Notes: generated by a model not told the origin, from the letters alone. A DNA stretch of 11,197 nt from JBCBZH01 sp039815415 (GCA_039815415.1 JBCBZH010000134.1:1-11197), one strand, 5' to 3'; positions 1-6,831 are shown, counted from the stretch's first letter. A program made the numbers and translations.

Positions 1-1
1 C

Positions 2-1474
2 CCCTCCAACCTGCTAGCTTCCGCCCTCAACGCTCACCCGCTCGCATGCCCCCCCTTTCCCGACGGCTTCCTCTGGGGCGCCGCCACCTCCGCCTATCAA
101 GTCGAAGGCTCGCCGCTGGCGGATGGCGCAGGTCCCAGTATCTGGAAGCGATTTGCCCAGACGCCAGGCCGAACCGTCAACGGCGTGACCGGCGACATCG
201 CATGCGATCACTACCGGCGAATGCCAAGCGATGTGGCGATGATGCGCGAGATGGGCCTGCAGACGTACCGGTTCAGCGTGGCCTGGGGCCGTGTGATGCC
301 GGAGGGCACCGGGCGTGTCAATGACGCCGGGCTCGACTTCTATGACCGCCTCGTGGACGAGCTGGCGGCCGCGAACATCGAGCCGCTGCTGACGCTCTAC
401 CACTGGGACCTCCCTGCCGCGCTCGACAACCGAGGCGGCTGGCTCAACCGCGACATCGCCGACTGGTTCGCGGACTACGCCCGGGTAGTCCACGACCGCC
501 TTGGGGACCGCGTCCACCGCTGGATCACCCTCAACGAGCCGTGGGTGGTGATGGACGGCGGCTACGTGCGCGGCGGGCTGGCGCCCGGCCACCGCGTCCA
601 CGCCGAGGGGCCGCTCGCCGCGCACCACCTGCTGCTCTCACATGCTCGGGGCACCGACGCCCTGCGCGCTAATGGCGCCGAGGAGATCGGCATCGCGCTC
701 AACCTGGAGCCGAAGGTGTCGGCCACCGACCGTCCCGAAGACCTGGCCGCCACGGCCCGCGCCGACGCCTACATGAACCGCATCTTCCTCGATCCCATCG
801 AGACGGGCCACTACCCAGACGAGCTGGCGGAGGTGTTTGGCGCCGGATGGCCCGACTTCGCCAGCTCGGACCTCGATGAGATCCAAACCGAGACGGACTT
901 CTACGGCATCAACTACTACACACGCGCCGTCTGTGTGAACGATCCAGACGACCCGCCCGAGCGCGCCCGACGGGTTCGCCAGCCCCGCCACCCGTACACG
1001 GAGATGGGGTGGGAGGTCTTCGCACCGGCTCTGCGCGACCTGCTGATGTGGGTGTGCGACCGTACCGGCAACACGCGGCTCTACGTGACCGAGAACGGCG
1101 CCGCCACTGCAGATCCGCCGAAGGCCATCGGCGGGCGCCTGGACGACCCGTTTCGCATCGCCTACCTCCACGACCACATTCGCTCCGTCCGTGAGGCCAT
1201 CGAGCTGGGCGTGGATGTGCGGGGCTACTACGCCTGGTCGCTGATGGACAACTGCGAGTGGTCGCAGGGCTTCACCAAGCGCTTCGGGCTGGTGCACGTG
1301 GACTTTGAGACGCAGGAGCGGACGCCGAAAGCGAGTGCCGCCTTTTACCGCGAGGTGATTGACACGAACGGCGCGGTCCTCGGAGACGCACCACGGATTC
1401 CGACCTCCGACACTCTGGTGGCCGACGCCAGCGCGACGGCGAGCAGCCTCCAGGAAGGCGCCAGATCGAGCTGA
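2..1474 (+). CDS. GH1 family beta-glucosidase (5' end uncertain)
   Basis: Retaining glycoside hydrolase family 1, predicted to remove terminal beta-linked glucose (or a related sugar) from oligosaccharides. The frame reads through the GH1 hallmarks: FPDGFLWGAATSAYQVEG at the start (from base 56), ACDHY, YRFSVAWGR, TLNEPW with the acid/base Glu (about residue 164 if counted from an ATG at 46), YVTENG with the nucleophile Glu (about 349), and WSLMDNCEWSQGF near the end. These spacings match full-length GH1 enzymes of about 450 aa. About 35 extra low-complexity residues follow the barrel. No signal peptide is seen, so it is probably cytoplasmic. The natural-looking start, ATG at 46, is out of frame by one base because of a C7 run at 49-55. 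This frame is open to the window edge but has no ATG, GTG or TTG before GTG 185, which would remove the first strand of the barrel. The real start is therefore either upstream of the window or restored by one base fewer in the C run. Family assignment is very secure; the start is not. Confidence 0.93.
   Translation, partial: PSNLLASALNAHPLACPPFPDGFLWGAATSAYQVEGSPLADGAGPSIWKRFAQTPGRTVNGVTGDIACDHYRRMPSDVAMMREMGLQTYRFSVAWGRVMPEGTGRVNDAGLDFYDRLVDELAAANIEPLLTLYHWDLPAALDNRGGWLNRDIADWFADYARVVHDRLGDRVHRWITLNEPWVVMDGGYVRGGLAPGHRVHAEGPLAAHHLLLSHARGTDALRANGAEEIGIALNLEPKVSATDRPEDLAATARADAYMNRIFLDPIETGHYPDELAEVFGAGWPDFASSDLDEIQTETDFYGINYYTRAVCVNDPDDPPERARRVRQPRHPYTEMGWEVFAPALRDLLMWVCDRTGNTRLYVTENGAATADPPKAIGGRLDDPFRIAYLHDHIRSVREAIELGVDVRGYYAWSLMDNCEWSQGFTKRFGLVHVDFETQERTPKASAAFYREVIDTNGAVLGDAPRIPTSDTLVADASATASSLQEGARSS
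46..58 (+). other. C7 homopolymer at the apparent GH1 start codon
   Basis: ATG at 46-48 is followed by seven C and then TTT. Six C would give MPP joined directly to the conserved GH1 N-terminus FPDGFLWG. Seven C shifts that ATG into a frame that encodes unrelated residues. This could be a sequencing or assembly error, a slippage-prone switch, or a coincidence if the true start lies upstream. Confidence 0.6.
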
Positions 1475-1500
1475 CGAGTACGGCGACTCTGATCGACCAA

Positions 1501-1526
1501 GTCATTCCCCCACAGGCAGGAATGAC
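1501..1526. repeat. Short intergenic palindrome, GTCATTCC type
   Basis: GTCATTCC at 1501-1508 and its exact complement GGAATGAC at 1519-1526 form an 8-bp stem around a 10-base loop, 26 bp downstream of the GH1 stop. It shares the GTCATYCC opening with the hairpins at 6947 and 7081, so it looks like a member of a dispersed REP-like family. There is no T run after it, so I do not call it a terminator. Confidence 0.6.
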
Positions 1527-1553
1527 GGCATTGAGGACGTGTGGCACCCAACC

Positions 1554-1608
1554 TCGCCAGCGCGATGGCGCGAGCTTGAACACCGTTCGAGATCCAACGG
1601 GCTGGCGA
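1554..1608. repeat. Divergent member of the TCGCCAGC...GCTGGCGA palindromic element
   Basis: TCGCCAGC (1554-1561) and its complement GCTGGCGA (1601-1608) face each other across 39 bases. With the flanking C/C and G/G pairs the stem is 10 bp. The outer distance is 55 bp against 44 bp in the three better conserved copies, and the interior is not similar to theirs. It lies in the gap between the GH1 gene and the DUF305 gene. Confidence 0.55.
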
Positions 1609-1662
1609 GGACGATCCTCTGCCCTACCTTATGCGAAAGACATAACAGATTTGAGCCCCACC

Positions 1663-2466
1663 ATGACCCTCCGGCTTGTCCCCGTCGCGCTGGCGACGGC
1701 CCTCATCCTCTCCGCGTGCAGCTCCACGGCTCCGACGACGACCGCCAGCTCGACACCACCCACCAGTTCGACGCCACCGATGACCGTCGAGCCCTCTCCT
1801 CCGGCCAACGCCGAGGAGCTGGAGGCCATCTATTGGGCCCGCATTGAGGAGGGCCGCACGCGCTTCGTCCAGGCCGACGTGGACTTCATGATTGGCATGA
1901 TCGGGCACCACGCGCAGGCCCTCGTGATGTCGGCATGGGCACCCACCAACGGCGCCAGCCCGGCCGTGCAGCGCCTCGCCGCGCGCATCATCAATGCCCA
2001 ACGGGACGAGATCGCGCTGATGCAGAAGTGGCTTCGCGACCGCAACCAGCCCGTCGCGATGGTCCACATCGAGGGCTCCACGCTGACGATCCACATCGAG
2101 GAGCCGATGAAGGAGAACAGCATGGACCACGGCGACGACAGCTCGATGGACCATGCAGGCATGGATCACGGCGGGATGGACCACGGCGCCATGCACGACC
2201 ATACGAGCATGCCGGGCATGCTCTCGCAGGCTCAGATGGACGAGCTGGAGGCCGCGCGCGGCGTCGAGTTTGACCGGCTGTTCCTGAGGTACATGATCCA
2301 GCACCACGGCGGCGCCATCGTGATGGTGGACGAGCTGTTCGCCACCGACGGCGCGGGCAACGACGAGGACTCCTTCAAGTTTGCCTCCGACGTGCAGGTC
2401 GATCAGAAAACCGAGATCGCCCGGATGCAGCAGATGCTCGACGCCCTCCCCGACCCGGCTCCGTAG
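1663..2466 (+). CDS. DUF305 lipoprotein with Met/His-rich linker
   Basis: A 267-aa secreted lipoprotein. The signal peptide ends in a lipobox at Cys19 (LSAC), followed by a Ser/Thr/Pro linker to about residue 48. Two DUF305 helical halves follow. The first carries MIGMIGHHAQALVM (His82, His83) and ends QRDEIALMQKWL. The second carries MIQHHGGAIVM (His214, His215) and ends KTEIARMQQML. Between them, residues 154-186 contain five MDH/MHDH repeats rich in Met, Asp and His, a composition typical of periplasmic copper-binding proteins. DUF305 is a ferritin-like helical family often found beside metal-handling genes, so copper or another soft-metal ligand is likely but not shown. The frame is open from an ATG at 1522, but the start at 1663 gives the signal peptide directly and the 47 residues before it look non-coding. 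It is followed 42 bp later by the LVIVD gene, with which it probably forms an operon. Confidence 0.9.
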   Translation: MTLRLVPVALATALILSACSSTAPTTTASSTPPTSSTPPMTVEPSPPANAEELEAIYWARIEEGRTRFVQADVDFMIGMIGHHAQALVMSAWAPTNGASPAVQRLAARIINAQRDEIALMQKWLRDRNQPVAMVHIEGSTLTIHIEEPMKENSMDHGDDSSMDHAGMDHGGMDHGAMHDHTSMPGMLSQAQMDELEAARGVEFDRLFLRYMIQHHGGAIVMVDELFATDGAGNDEDSFKFASDVQVDQKTEIARMQQMLDALPDPAP

Positions 2467-2508
2467 CCCACACCTCCAACGCCTCCCTCTCCCCAACACC
2501 CCACACCC

Positions 2509-4512
2509 ATGACGCTCACCTTACGGTCCTTCGCTCTCCTTGTCGGAGCGCTCAGCCTCGCCGCCTGCTCGCAGCAGCGGCCGATGGATGGTGCACCGCC
2601 TTCCGGCCCGTCCGGCATGAACACGACGGCCCTCCAGTCGACACTGATGGCGCCGACGCCTATCCCGAACCCGGACCCGCGCGTCGGGCTGGGAGCCGGC
2701 CTGTTCAATGCCGAGGAGGCCATCTGGAACATGCGCATGCTCTCGTCCACGCCTCCGGCGGAGGACTTCCTGGGCGTGACCAACTCGGACCTCGCCTTCA
2801 AGGGCGACTACGTGTTCCAGGGCAACTACAACGGCGTCATGATCTGGGACCTCTCGACGCCCTCGGCGCCGACGCTGGTCACGGAGTACCTCTGCCCTGC
2901 CTCCCAGAGCGACGTCTCGGTCTACGGCGACCTGATGTTCGTGTCCGGTGAGGGCACCAGCGGCCGTCTCGACTGCGGCACGCAGGGCGTGGACACCGCC
3001 GTCAGCGACGAGCGCTTGCGCGGCATTCGCATCTTCGACATCTCGGATGTCCGCAACCCCGAGTACATCGCCAACGTGCAGACGTGCCGTGGCTCGCACA
3101 CGCACTCGGTCCTGAAAGACCCGAACGACGACGAGAATGTCTACATCTACGTCTCGGGCTCGGCGGGCGTGCGCCCGGCAGAGGAGCTTCCCGGCTGCTC
3201 GTCCGCGTTCCCCGAGGACGACCCCAACTCGGCGCTCTTCCGCATCGAGGTGATCCAGGTGCCGCTCGACAACCCGACCGCCTCCCGGATCGTCAGCTCG
3301 CCGCGCATCTTCGACGACCTCGTGGCTCCGCCGCAGCACGGTCCGGCTCCCGCCGACATCCGCGCCATCGAAGAGGCCCGTGCCGCAGGCAAGTTCGTGG
3401 TCTTCTTCTTCGGCCAGGACCGCGTCCTCCCCGACGGGTTCGTGAACCAGTTCATGCAGCAGATCATCGCCGAGCGTGGCGGTGAGGGTCCGGCCACCGC
3501 TGCAGACTCGACGCTACTCCGCGAGCGCCTCCCGGACATGCTCGCCGCCCGCTTCGGGAATGGCGACGGCGACGATGACGGCCCCGGTCGCGGCCCGACG
3601 CAGTGCCACGACATCACGCTCTACCCGGCCATCGGGCTGGCGGGCGGCGCCTGTGAGGGCTATGGCCTCCTGCTCGACATCACGGACCCGGTCAACCCCC
3701 GCCGCATCGACGCCGTGGCGGACTCCAACTTCTCCTACTGGCACTCGGCCACGTTCAGCAACGACGGCTCCAAGGTCCTCTTCACCGACGAGTGGGGCGG
3801 CGGCGGCGGCCCGAAGTGCCGCGTAGACGACCCGTACGAGTGGGGCGCCAACGCGCTGTTCACGCTCAACAACGGCGAGATGGAGTTCGAGAGCTACTAC
3901 AAGATGCCTGCGCCGCAGACCTCGCAGGAGAACTGCGTGGCCCACAACGGCTCGCTCATCCCGATCCCGGGGCGCGACGTGATGGTGCAGTCCTGGTACC
4001 AAGGCGGCATCTCGGTCTTCGACTGGACGGACGTGTCCAACCCGATCGAGATCGCCTTCCACGACCGCGGCCCGGTCAACGCCGACGAGATGGCGAGCGG
4101 CGGCAGCTGGTCCGTGTACTGGTACAACGGGGTGATCGTCAGCTCGGAGATCTCCCGCGGGCTCGACATTTTCGAGCTGACGCCGAGCGGCTACATCTCC
4201 GAGAACGAGATCGAGGCCTCCAAGACGGTGGTGCTCGAGTACAAGAACGCCCAGGGCCAGCCGATGTATGAGTGGCCGCCGTCGTTCGCGCTGGCGCACG
4301 CCTACACCGACCAGCTCGAGCGCTCGGGCGGCCTCTCGGGCGAGATGCTCGGCACCGTCCGCGCGACGCTCATGCAGGCCGAGGACGCTTCCGGCCCTGC
4401 CCGGGGCACAATGCTGGACGGGCTGGCGAGCACGCTTATGAACGCCGCCGGCAGCTCGAGCGACGCCGCGAAGGTGCGGATGCTGGCCCAGTCGGTCCGC
4501 GATCTGGCCTAG
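2509..4512 (+). CDS. LVIVD-repeat beta-propeller lipoprotein
   Basis: A 667-aa secreted lipoprotein with its lipobox at Cys20 (LAAC). The body is built of LVIVD-type blades: GVMIWDLSTPSAPTLV (109-124), GIRIFDISDVRNPEYI (172-187), GLLLDITDPVNPRRID (386-401) and GISVFDWTDVSNPIEI (500-515), plus weaker ones such as GLDIFELTPSGY (551-562). Conserved family-like patches are SHTHS (196-200), YWHSATFSNDG (410-420), FTDEW and AHNGSL (478-483). Eight or more Cys residues could form disulphides. Residues about 280-365 are an insertion between blades: a predicted helical segment followed by an acidic Gly/Asp loop. The C-terminus (about 590-667) is helical. Biochemical function in this family is not established. 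Its pairing with DUF305 is seen in other bacteria and suggests a shared role on the cell surface, possibly metal-linked; that is inference. A strong terminator follows 22 bp after the stop. Confidence 0.88.
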   Translation: MTLTLRSFALLVGALSLAACSQQRPMDGAPPSGPSGMNTTALQSTLMAPTPIPNPDPRVGLGAGLFNAEEAIWNMRMLSSTPPAEDFLGVTNSDLAFKGDYVFQGNYNGVMIWDLSTPSAPTLVTEYLCPASQSDVSVYGDLMFVSGEGTSGRLDCGTQGVDTAVSDERLRGIRIFDISDVRNPEYIANVQTCRGSHTHSVLKDPNDDENVYIYVSGSAGVRPAEELPGCSSAFPEDDPNSALFRIEVIQVPLDNPTASRIVSSPRIFDDLVAPPQHGPAPADIRAIEEARAAGKFVVFFFGQDRVLPDGFVNQFMQQIIAERGGEGPATAADSTLLRERLPDMLAARFGNGDGDDDGPGRGPTQCHDITLYPAIGLAGGACEGYGLLLDITDPVNPRRIDAVADSNFSYWHSATFSNDGSKVLFTDEWGGGGGPKCRVDDPYEWGANALFTLNNGEMEFESYYKMPAPQTSQENCVAHNGSLIPIPGRDVMVQSWYQGGISVFDWTDVSNPIEIAFHDRGPVNADEMASGGSWSVYWYNGVIVSSEISRGLDIFELTPSGYISENEIEASKTVVLEYKNAQGQPMYEWPPSFALAHAYTDQLERSGGLSGEMLGTVRATLMQAEDASGPARGTMLDGLASTLMNAAGSSSDAAKVRMLAQSVRDLA

Positions 4513-4534
4513 CACCTCTGCTCCGTTCGTTGTT

Positions 4535-4578
4535 CCGCCCCACGTCGCCAGCTCGACGTGGGGCGGTTTCGTTTCGTC
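4535..4578 (+). terminator. Rho-independent terminator of the DUF305/LVIVD operon
   Basis: A perfect 13-bp GC-rich stem (CCGCCCCACGTCG at 4535-4547 with CGACGTGGGGCGG at 4554-4566) closes a six-base CCAGCT loop and is followed by the T-rich tail TTTCGTTTCGTC (4567-4578). It lies 22 bp after the LVIVD stop. The opposite-strand amidohydrolase ends at 4652. The reverse side has no T run directly after the stem, so it mainly serves the plus-strand operon. Its loop and inner stem are the left end of the 47-bp dispersed element. Confidence 0.88.
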
Positions 4579-4588
4579 AAGCTGGCGA
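4542..4588. repeat. 47-bp dispersed palindromic element, copy A
   Basis: Starts ACGTCGCCAGCTCGA and ends with GCTGGCGA. Its end motifs TCGCCAGC (4545) and GCTGGCGA (4581-4588) are exact complements. By hand alignment it matches copy B (8034-8080) at 42 of 47 positions with no gaps. It overlaps the operon terminator, so the left motif can pair either within the terminator hairpin or with the right motif. Confidence 0.8.
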
Positions 4589-4651
4589 GCGTCCAGAACA
4601 TGCACTCAGACGCCGCATAGACCACAGGACTGCAATCTGAGCGTATGCCGC

Positions 4652-5947
4652 TCACGGAGCATCCGGAACGACCACACCGTTGTTCACGACGAGAGAAATG
4701 CCCCGAGTGGCGCGGATGTCCTGGAGTGGATCCTCCTGGAGAACGACGAGATCGGCGCGCAGGCCAACGTCGATGTGCCCCACGTCCTCACCGACGCCCA
4801 GCATCGTCGCCGCATGGACTGTCGCGCTGCGTAGCGCATCCGCCGGAGACAACCCCGCGTTGCTGACCAGCAATTCCAGTTCGCCATGAAGGCTTGGGAG
4901 TGGATTTCCCAGCAGCATCATCGCATCGGTCCCTGCGAGGACTCGGACGCCAGCTTCATGGGCTCGCCGCGTGATGTCGTAGACCGCCGCGAGATGGTTC
5001 GCATCGGCAAGTCCCCGCGCCGCGCGAATCGCTGACACCGTCAGTGTCGCGTCGAGGAACGTCCCCTGGTCCGACATGGCCGATAGGAGATCCTGGAATG
5101 CGTCGTCGTCGAGATCGATCGACCCACGACCACCCCAACGCACATCGTGGTACCGCTCGGGGAGTGTAGAGTCCGAGGCGAACAACAACGATTCGGCGTG
5201 GGACAGCACCTCCACGTTCGCGCGAACAGCGTCCATCGGTGAGGTGGGAAAGATGGCAGCATGGCCCCACACGCCCAAGCCCTCCTCCTGAGCGGCTGTC
5301 GTCAAGGCGCGTACCGTCTCCGGATCCATGTCTGCGTACAGCTTGAGCGCATCGACTCTGAACTGTTGTGCGGAATGCACCAATGCACGGACATCCGTCG
5401 AGCCATCCGCACTCGCAAGCCAGGCCTGGGTGCCTGGCGTCTCCCCATGAGCCGATGCTTCTGCACGTGAATCCTGAGTCATCCAGCTTGGACCGGCCAC
5501 CACCGTGGCAAAGTGAACCGTGGGAATGCTGAGTTCGCGAGCCCGCGTGTTTCGTTCGCGAATCACGATGCCGTCTCCGCCCATGTCCCGAACTCGGGTG
5601 ACTCCGCCACGCAGCGTTCGTTGCAGAGCACTGACCATGGCCTCCTCCGGGCCTGCGGTCGAGTGGACATGGCTGTCGATCAGCCCAGGGATTACGTAGT
5701 GTCCGTCGAGTTCACGGACCGATGCGTTGCTCGAGCTGAGGTCCGAGCCCATCGCAGCGATCCGGCCCTCCTCTATCCGTAGATCGGTTGGCGCACTGAC
5801 CCGGCCCTGAACGACATCGACAACACGAACGTCGCGCAGAAGCAGTGCAGGAGTGGCGTCCACGGACAGCGACGAACGCGAGCCACACGATGCGGCAGTC
5901 AGCAGGAGAGTCGCAGCAGCGACCAAAAAGTAAAGCTTGGTTGACAT
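4652..5947 (-). CDS. Metal-dependent amidohydrolase, predicted lipoprotein
   Basis: A 431-aa amidohydrolase-superfamily enzyme of the imidazolonepropionase-like group, which hydrolyses C-N bonds in cyclic amides or dipeptide-like substrates. The substrate here is unknown. Metal ligands are visible in order: HVH (His93, His95) after VIPGLID, a candidate carboxylated Lys202 in DALKLYADM, His229 in VWGHAA, His250 in VLSHAE, and Asp341 in LAGTDAMM. The C-terminal part (SPADALRSATVHAATMLG, then DVGLRADLVVL) is typical of the family's composite beta domain. Residues 1-21 form a signal peptide with a slightly non-canonical lipobox (AASC, Cys21), so it is predicted to be exported. The ATG at 5947 follows AGACAGGT. 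The gene lies 31 bp downstream of the XRE gene on the same strand and may be co-transcribed with it. Its base composition is visibly less GC-rich than the genes at either end of the window. Confidence 0.9.
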   Translation of the reverse strand: MSTKLYFLVAAATLLLTAASCGSRSSLSVDATPALLLRDVRVVDVVQGRVSAPTDLRIEEGRIAAMGSDLSSSNASVRELDGHYVIPGLIDSHVHSTAGPEEAMVSALQRTLRGGVTRVRDMGGDGIVIRERNTRARELSIPTVHFATVVAGPSWMTQDSRAEASAHGETPGTQAWLASADGSTDVRALVHSAQQFRVDALKLYADMDPETVRALTTAAQEEGLGVWGHAAIFPTSPMDAVRANVEVLSHAESLLFASDSTLPERYHDVRWGGRGSIDLDDDAFQDLLSAMSDQGTFLDATLTVSAIRAARGLADANHLAAVYDITRRAHEAGVRVLAGTDAMMLLGNPLPSLHGELELLVSNAGLSPADALRSATVHAATMLGVGEDVGHIDVGLRADLVVLQEDPLQDIRATRGISLVVNNGVVVPDAP

Positions 5948-5955
5948 ACCTGTCT

Positions 5956-5970
5956 AAAAAAGGGGGGGGG
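5956..5970 (-). other. C9T6 homopolymer tract before the amidohydrolase start
   Basis: Six A followed by nine G on the plus strand (C9T6 on the coding strand) fill half of the 31-bp gap between the XRE stop and the amidohydrolase ATG, ending 8 bp before that ATG. Runs of this length are prone to slippage. Here a length change would alter only spacing, so it could tune expression, or simply be an assembly artefact. Confidence 0.7.
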
Positions 5971-5978
5971 AGAAACAG

Positions 5979-6197
5979 CTAGTGCTTCCGTGGTGATGCA
6001 TCCCCGGGTTCCAATTGGAAGAGCTGATGCACAGAGACCTGGAACACCTCGGCGAGCTTCAACGCGAGGATCGTCGACGGGACATAGCGACCGGTTTCGA
6101 TCGCGTTGATCGACTGACGTGAGACCCCAGCTCGTTTGGCCAGATCTGCCTGCGTCCAGTTGTGTCTGGCGCGCTCCACACGCAGCGTGTTTGTCAT
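5979..6197 (-). CDS. Small XRE-family transcriptional regulator
   Basis: A 72-aa single-domain DNA-binding protein. The helix-turn-helix is clear at residues 16-37 (QADLAKRAGVSRQSINAIE then TGR), preceded by LRVERARHNWTQ and followed by YVPSTILALKLAEVFQVSVHQLFQLE. This is the usual layout of compact YozG-like regulators, which bind as dimers to short operators. The start at 6197 fits the family. The frame stays open upstream to 6299, but those residues lie within the preceding gene. Its ATG overlaps the TGA of the membrane protein gene by 4 bp (ATGA), so translation of the two is coupled. It is likely to repress its own promoter at 6607-6652 and could also control the amidohydrolase. These targets are inferred from position only. 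Confidence 0.92.
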   Translation of the reverse strand: MTNTLRVERARHNWTQADLAKRAGVSRQSINAIETGRYVPSTILALKLAEVFQVSVHQLFQLEPGDASPRKH

Positions 6198-6601
6198 TCC
6201 TCCGACGCGGCGCGCACGCGCATCCGAAAGAGGAGAAGAAAACCGGCCAACTGAAGAATCACCAGAGTGCGTGCGCTGAGGAACAGGCGGTCTCCCCAAA
6301 AATAGACCGCCTCGTTGGCGACGATCAGGAGAGCCGTTGCGATCAGCGTGGCCTGGAAGGCCTCAAGGCGAAGTCGGTTGAAGAACTCGTCTTCCTGCTC
6401 GCGCCGACTGAGCGTCTGCACGAACAGACCGGCGAGCAAGACCATACAGCCGACTTCCCAGAAGGGCTCATGGAACGCAACCTCATCGCTGAAGGACAGG
6501 CCCAGGCCCTCGAGAACGAATCCAGCCCCAATGGCGACGACGCCGAACACGGCGAGGCCGATGCCGAACCGGTTGGCTGAGGGCGGGAGTGTCAGGGACA
6601 T
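6194..6601 (-). CDS. Four-helix membrane protein coupled to XRE regulator
   Basis: A 135-aa hydrophobic protein with four predicted membrane segments at about residues 12-32, 46-64, 82-101 and 106-126. Between helices 2 and 3 is a charged stretch, SRREQEDEFFNRLRLEAFQ, probably cytoplasmic. No enzymatic motif is visible and I cannot name the family with confidence. It resembles in size and layout the small membrane proteins encoded next to compact XRE regulators in many bacteria (for example DUF2178-like pairs), where the membrane partner is thought to influence the regulator. The ATG at 6601 lies only a few bases from the predicted transcription start, so the mRNA may be leaderless. The stop overlaps the XRE start by 4 bp, which supports joint function. 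Confidence 0.85.
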   Translation of the reverse strand: MSLTLPPSANRFGIGLAVFGVVAIGAGFVLEGLGLSFSDEVAFHEPFWEVGCMVLLAGLFVQTLSRREQEDEFFNRLRLEAFQATLIATALLIVANEAVYFWGDRLFLSARTLVILQLAGFLLLFRMRVRAASEE

Positions 6602-6606
6602 ACGGA

Positions 6607-6635
6607 AACGTACAGCCCTCTTTCCATTCTGTCAA
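6607..6635 (-). promoter_or_regulatory. Promoter of the membrane protein/XRE operon
   Basis: On the minus strand, TTGACA (6635-6630) is a perfect -35 hexamer. After 17 bases comes TACGTT (6612-6607). Read as a Bacteroidota-type promoter it is TTG, 20 bases, then TACGTTTC, matching TAnnTTTG at all but the last base. The start of transcription would fall at or next to the ATG at 6601. Confidence 0.72.
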
Positions 6636-6652
6636 CCAAACTTTCCATACTG
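6620..6652 (-). promoter_or_regulatory. Putative operator: two CAGnATGGAAAG direct repeats
   Basis: Minus-strand CAGTATGGAAAG (6652-6641) and CAGAATGGAAAG (6631-6620) are identical except for one base and repeat with a 21-bp period, two helical turns. One lies just upstream of the -35 box and the other overlaps its end and fills the spacer. A protein bound here would block RNA polymerase. The XRE protein of the same operon is the obvious candidate. Confidence 0.6.
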
Positions 6653-6715
6653 CCAGAAAGCCATAGCAAGGCCCCTTTCTACTGGCGAGGGACACCTGCT
6701 CGAGCGAGGTCGCCG

Positions 6716-6778
6716 GGGCACGGATTCTGGCTCCTCTGGTTTGCGACCGGATCTGGAGCCTTCGCTCACCTCGTGCCC
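6716..6778. repeat. Nested imperfect palindrome
   Basis: GGGCACG (6716-6722) pairs with CGTGCCC (6772-6778), and inside it GGCTCC (6729-6734) pairs with GGAGCC (6755-6760). The arms are separated by bulges of unequal length. It ends 6 bp before copy C of the 47-bp element. Function unknown. Confidence 0.45.
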
Positions 6779-6784
6779 TACCGC

Positions 6785-6831
6785 ACGTCGCCAGCTCGAG
6801 GCCGGGTGGTTCTGTTGCATCGAACTGGCGA
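6785..6831. repeat. 47-bp dispersed palindromic element, copy C
   Basis: Same length and same first 15 bases as copies A and B; 37 of 47 positions match copy B by hand alignment. The right end is CGAACTGGCGA, one mismatch from the consensus. The small CGTCG/CGACG hairpin present in A and B is broken here, while the long-range end pairing is largely kept. Confidence 0.72.

Noticed and set aside
1522..1662. Upstream ATG for the DUF305 gene at 1522
   Set aside because: It would put 47 residues of non-coding-like sequence before a complete lipoprotein signal peptide and run through the palindromic repeat at 1554-1608.
2521..4605. Long minus-strand open frames opposite the LVIVD gene
   Set aside because: The plus-strand frame has a signal peptide, blade repeats and a matching terminator. 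The reverse frames are composition artefacts.
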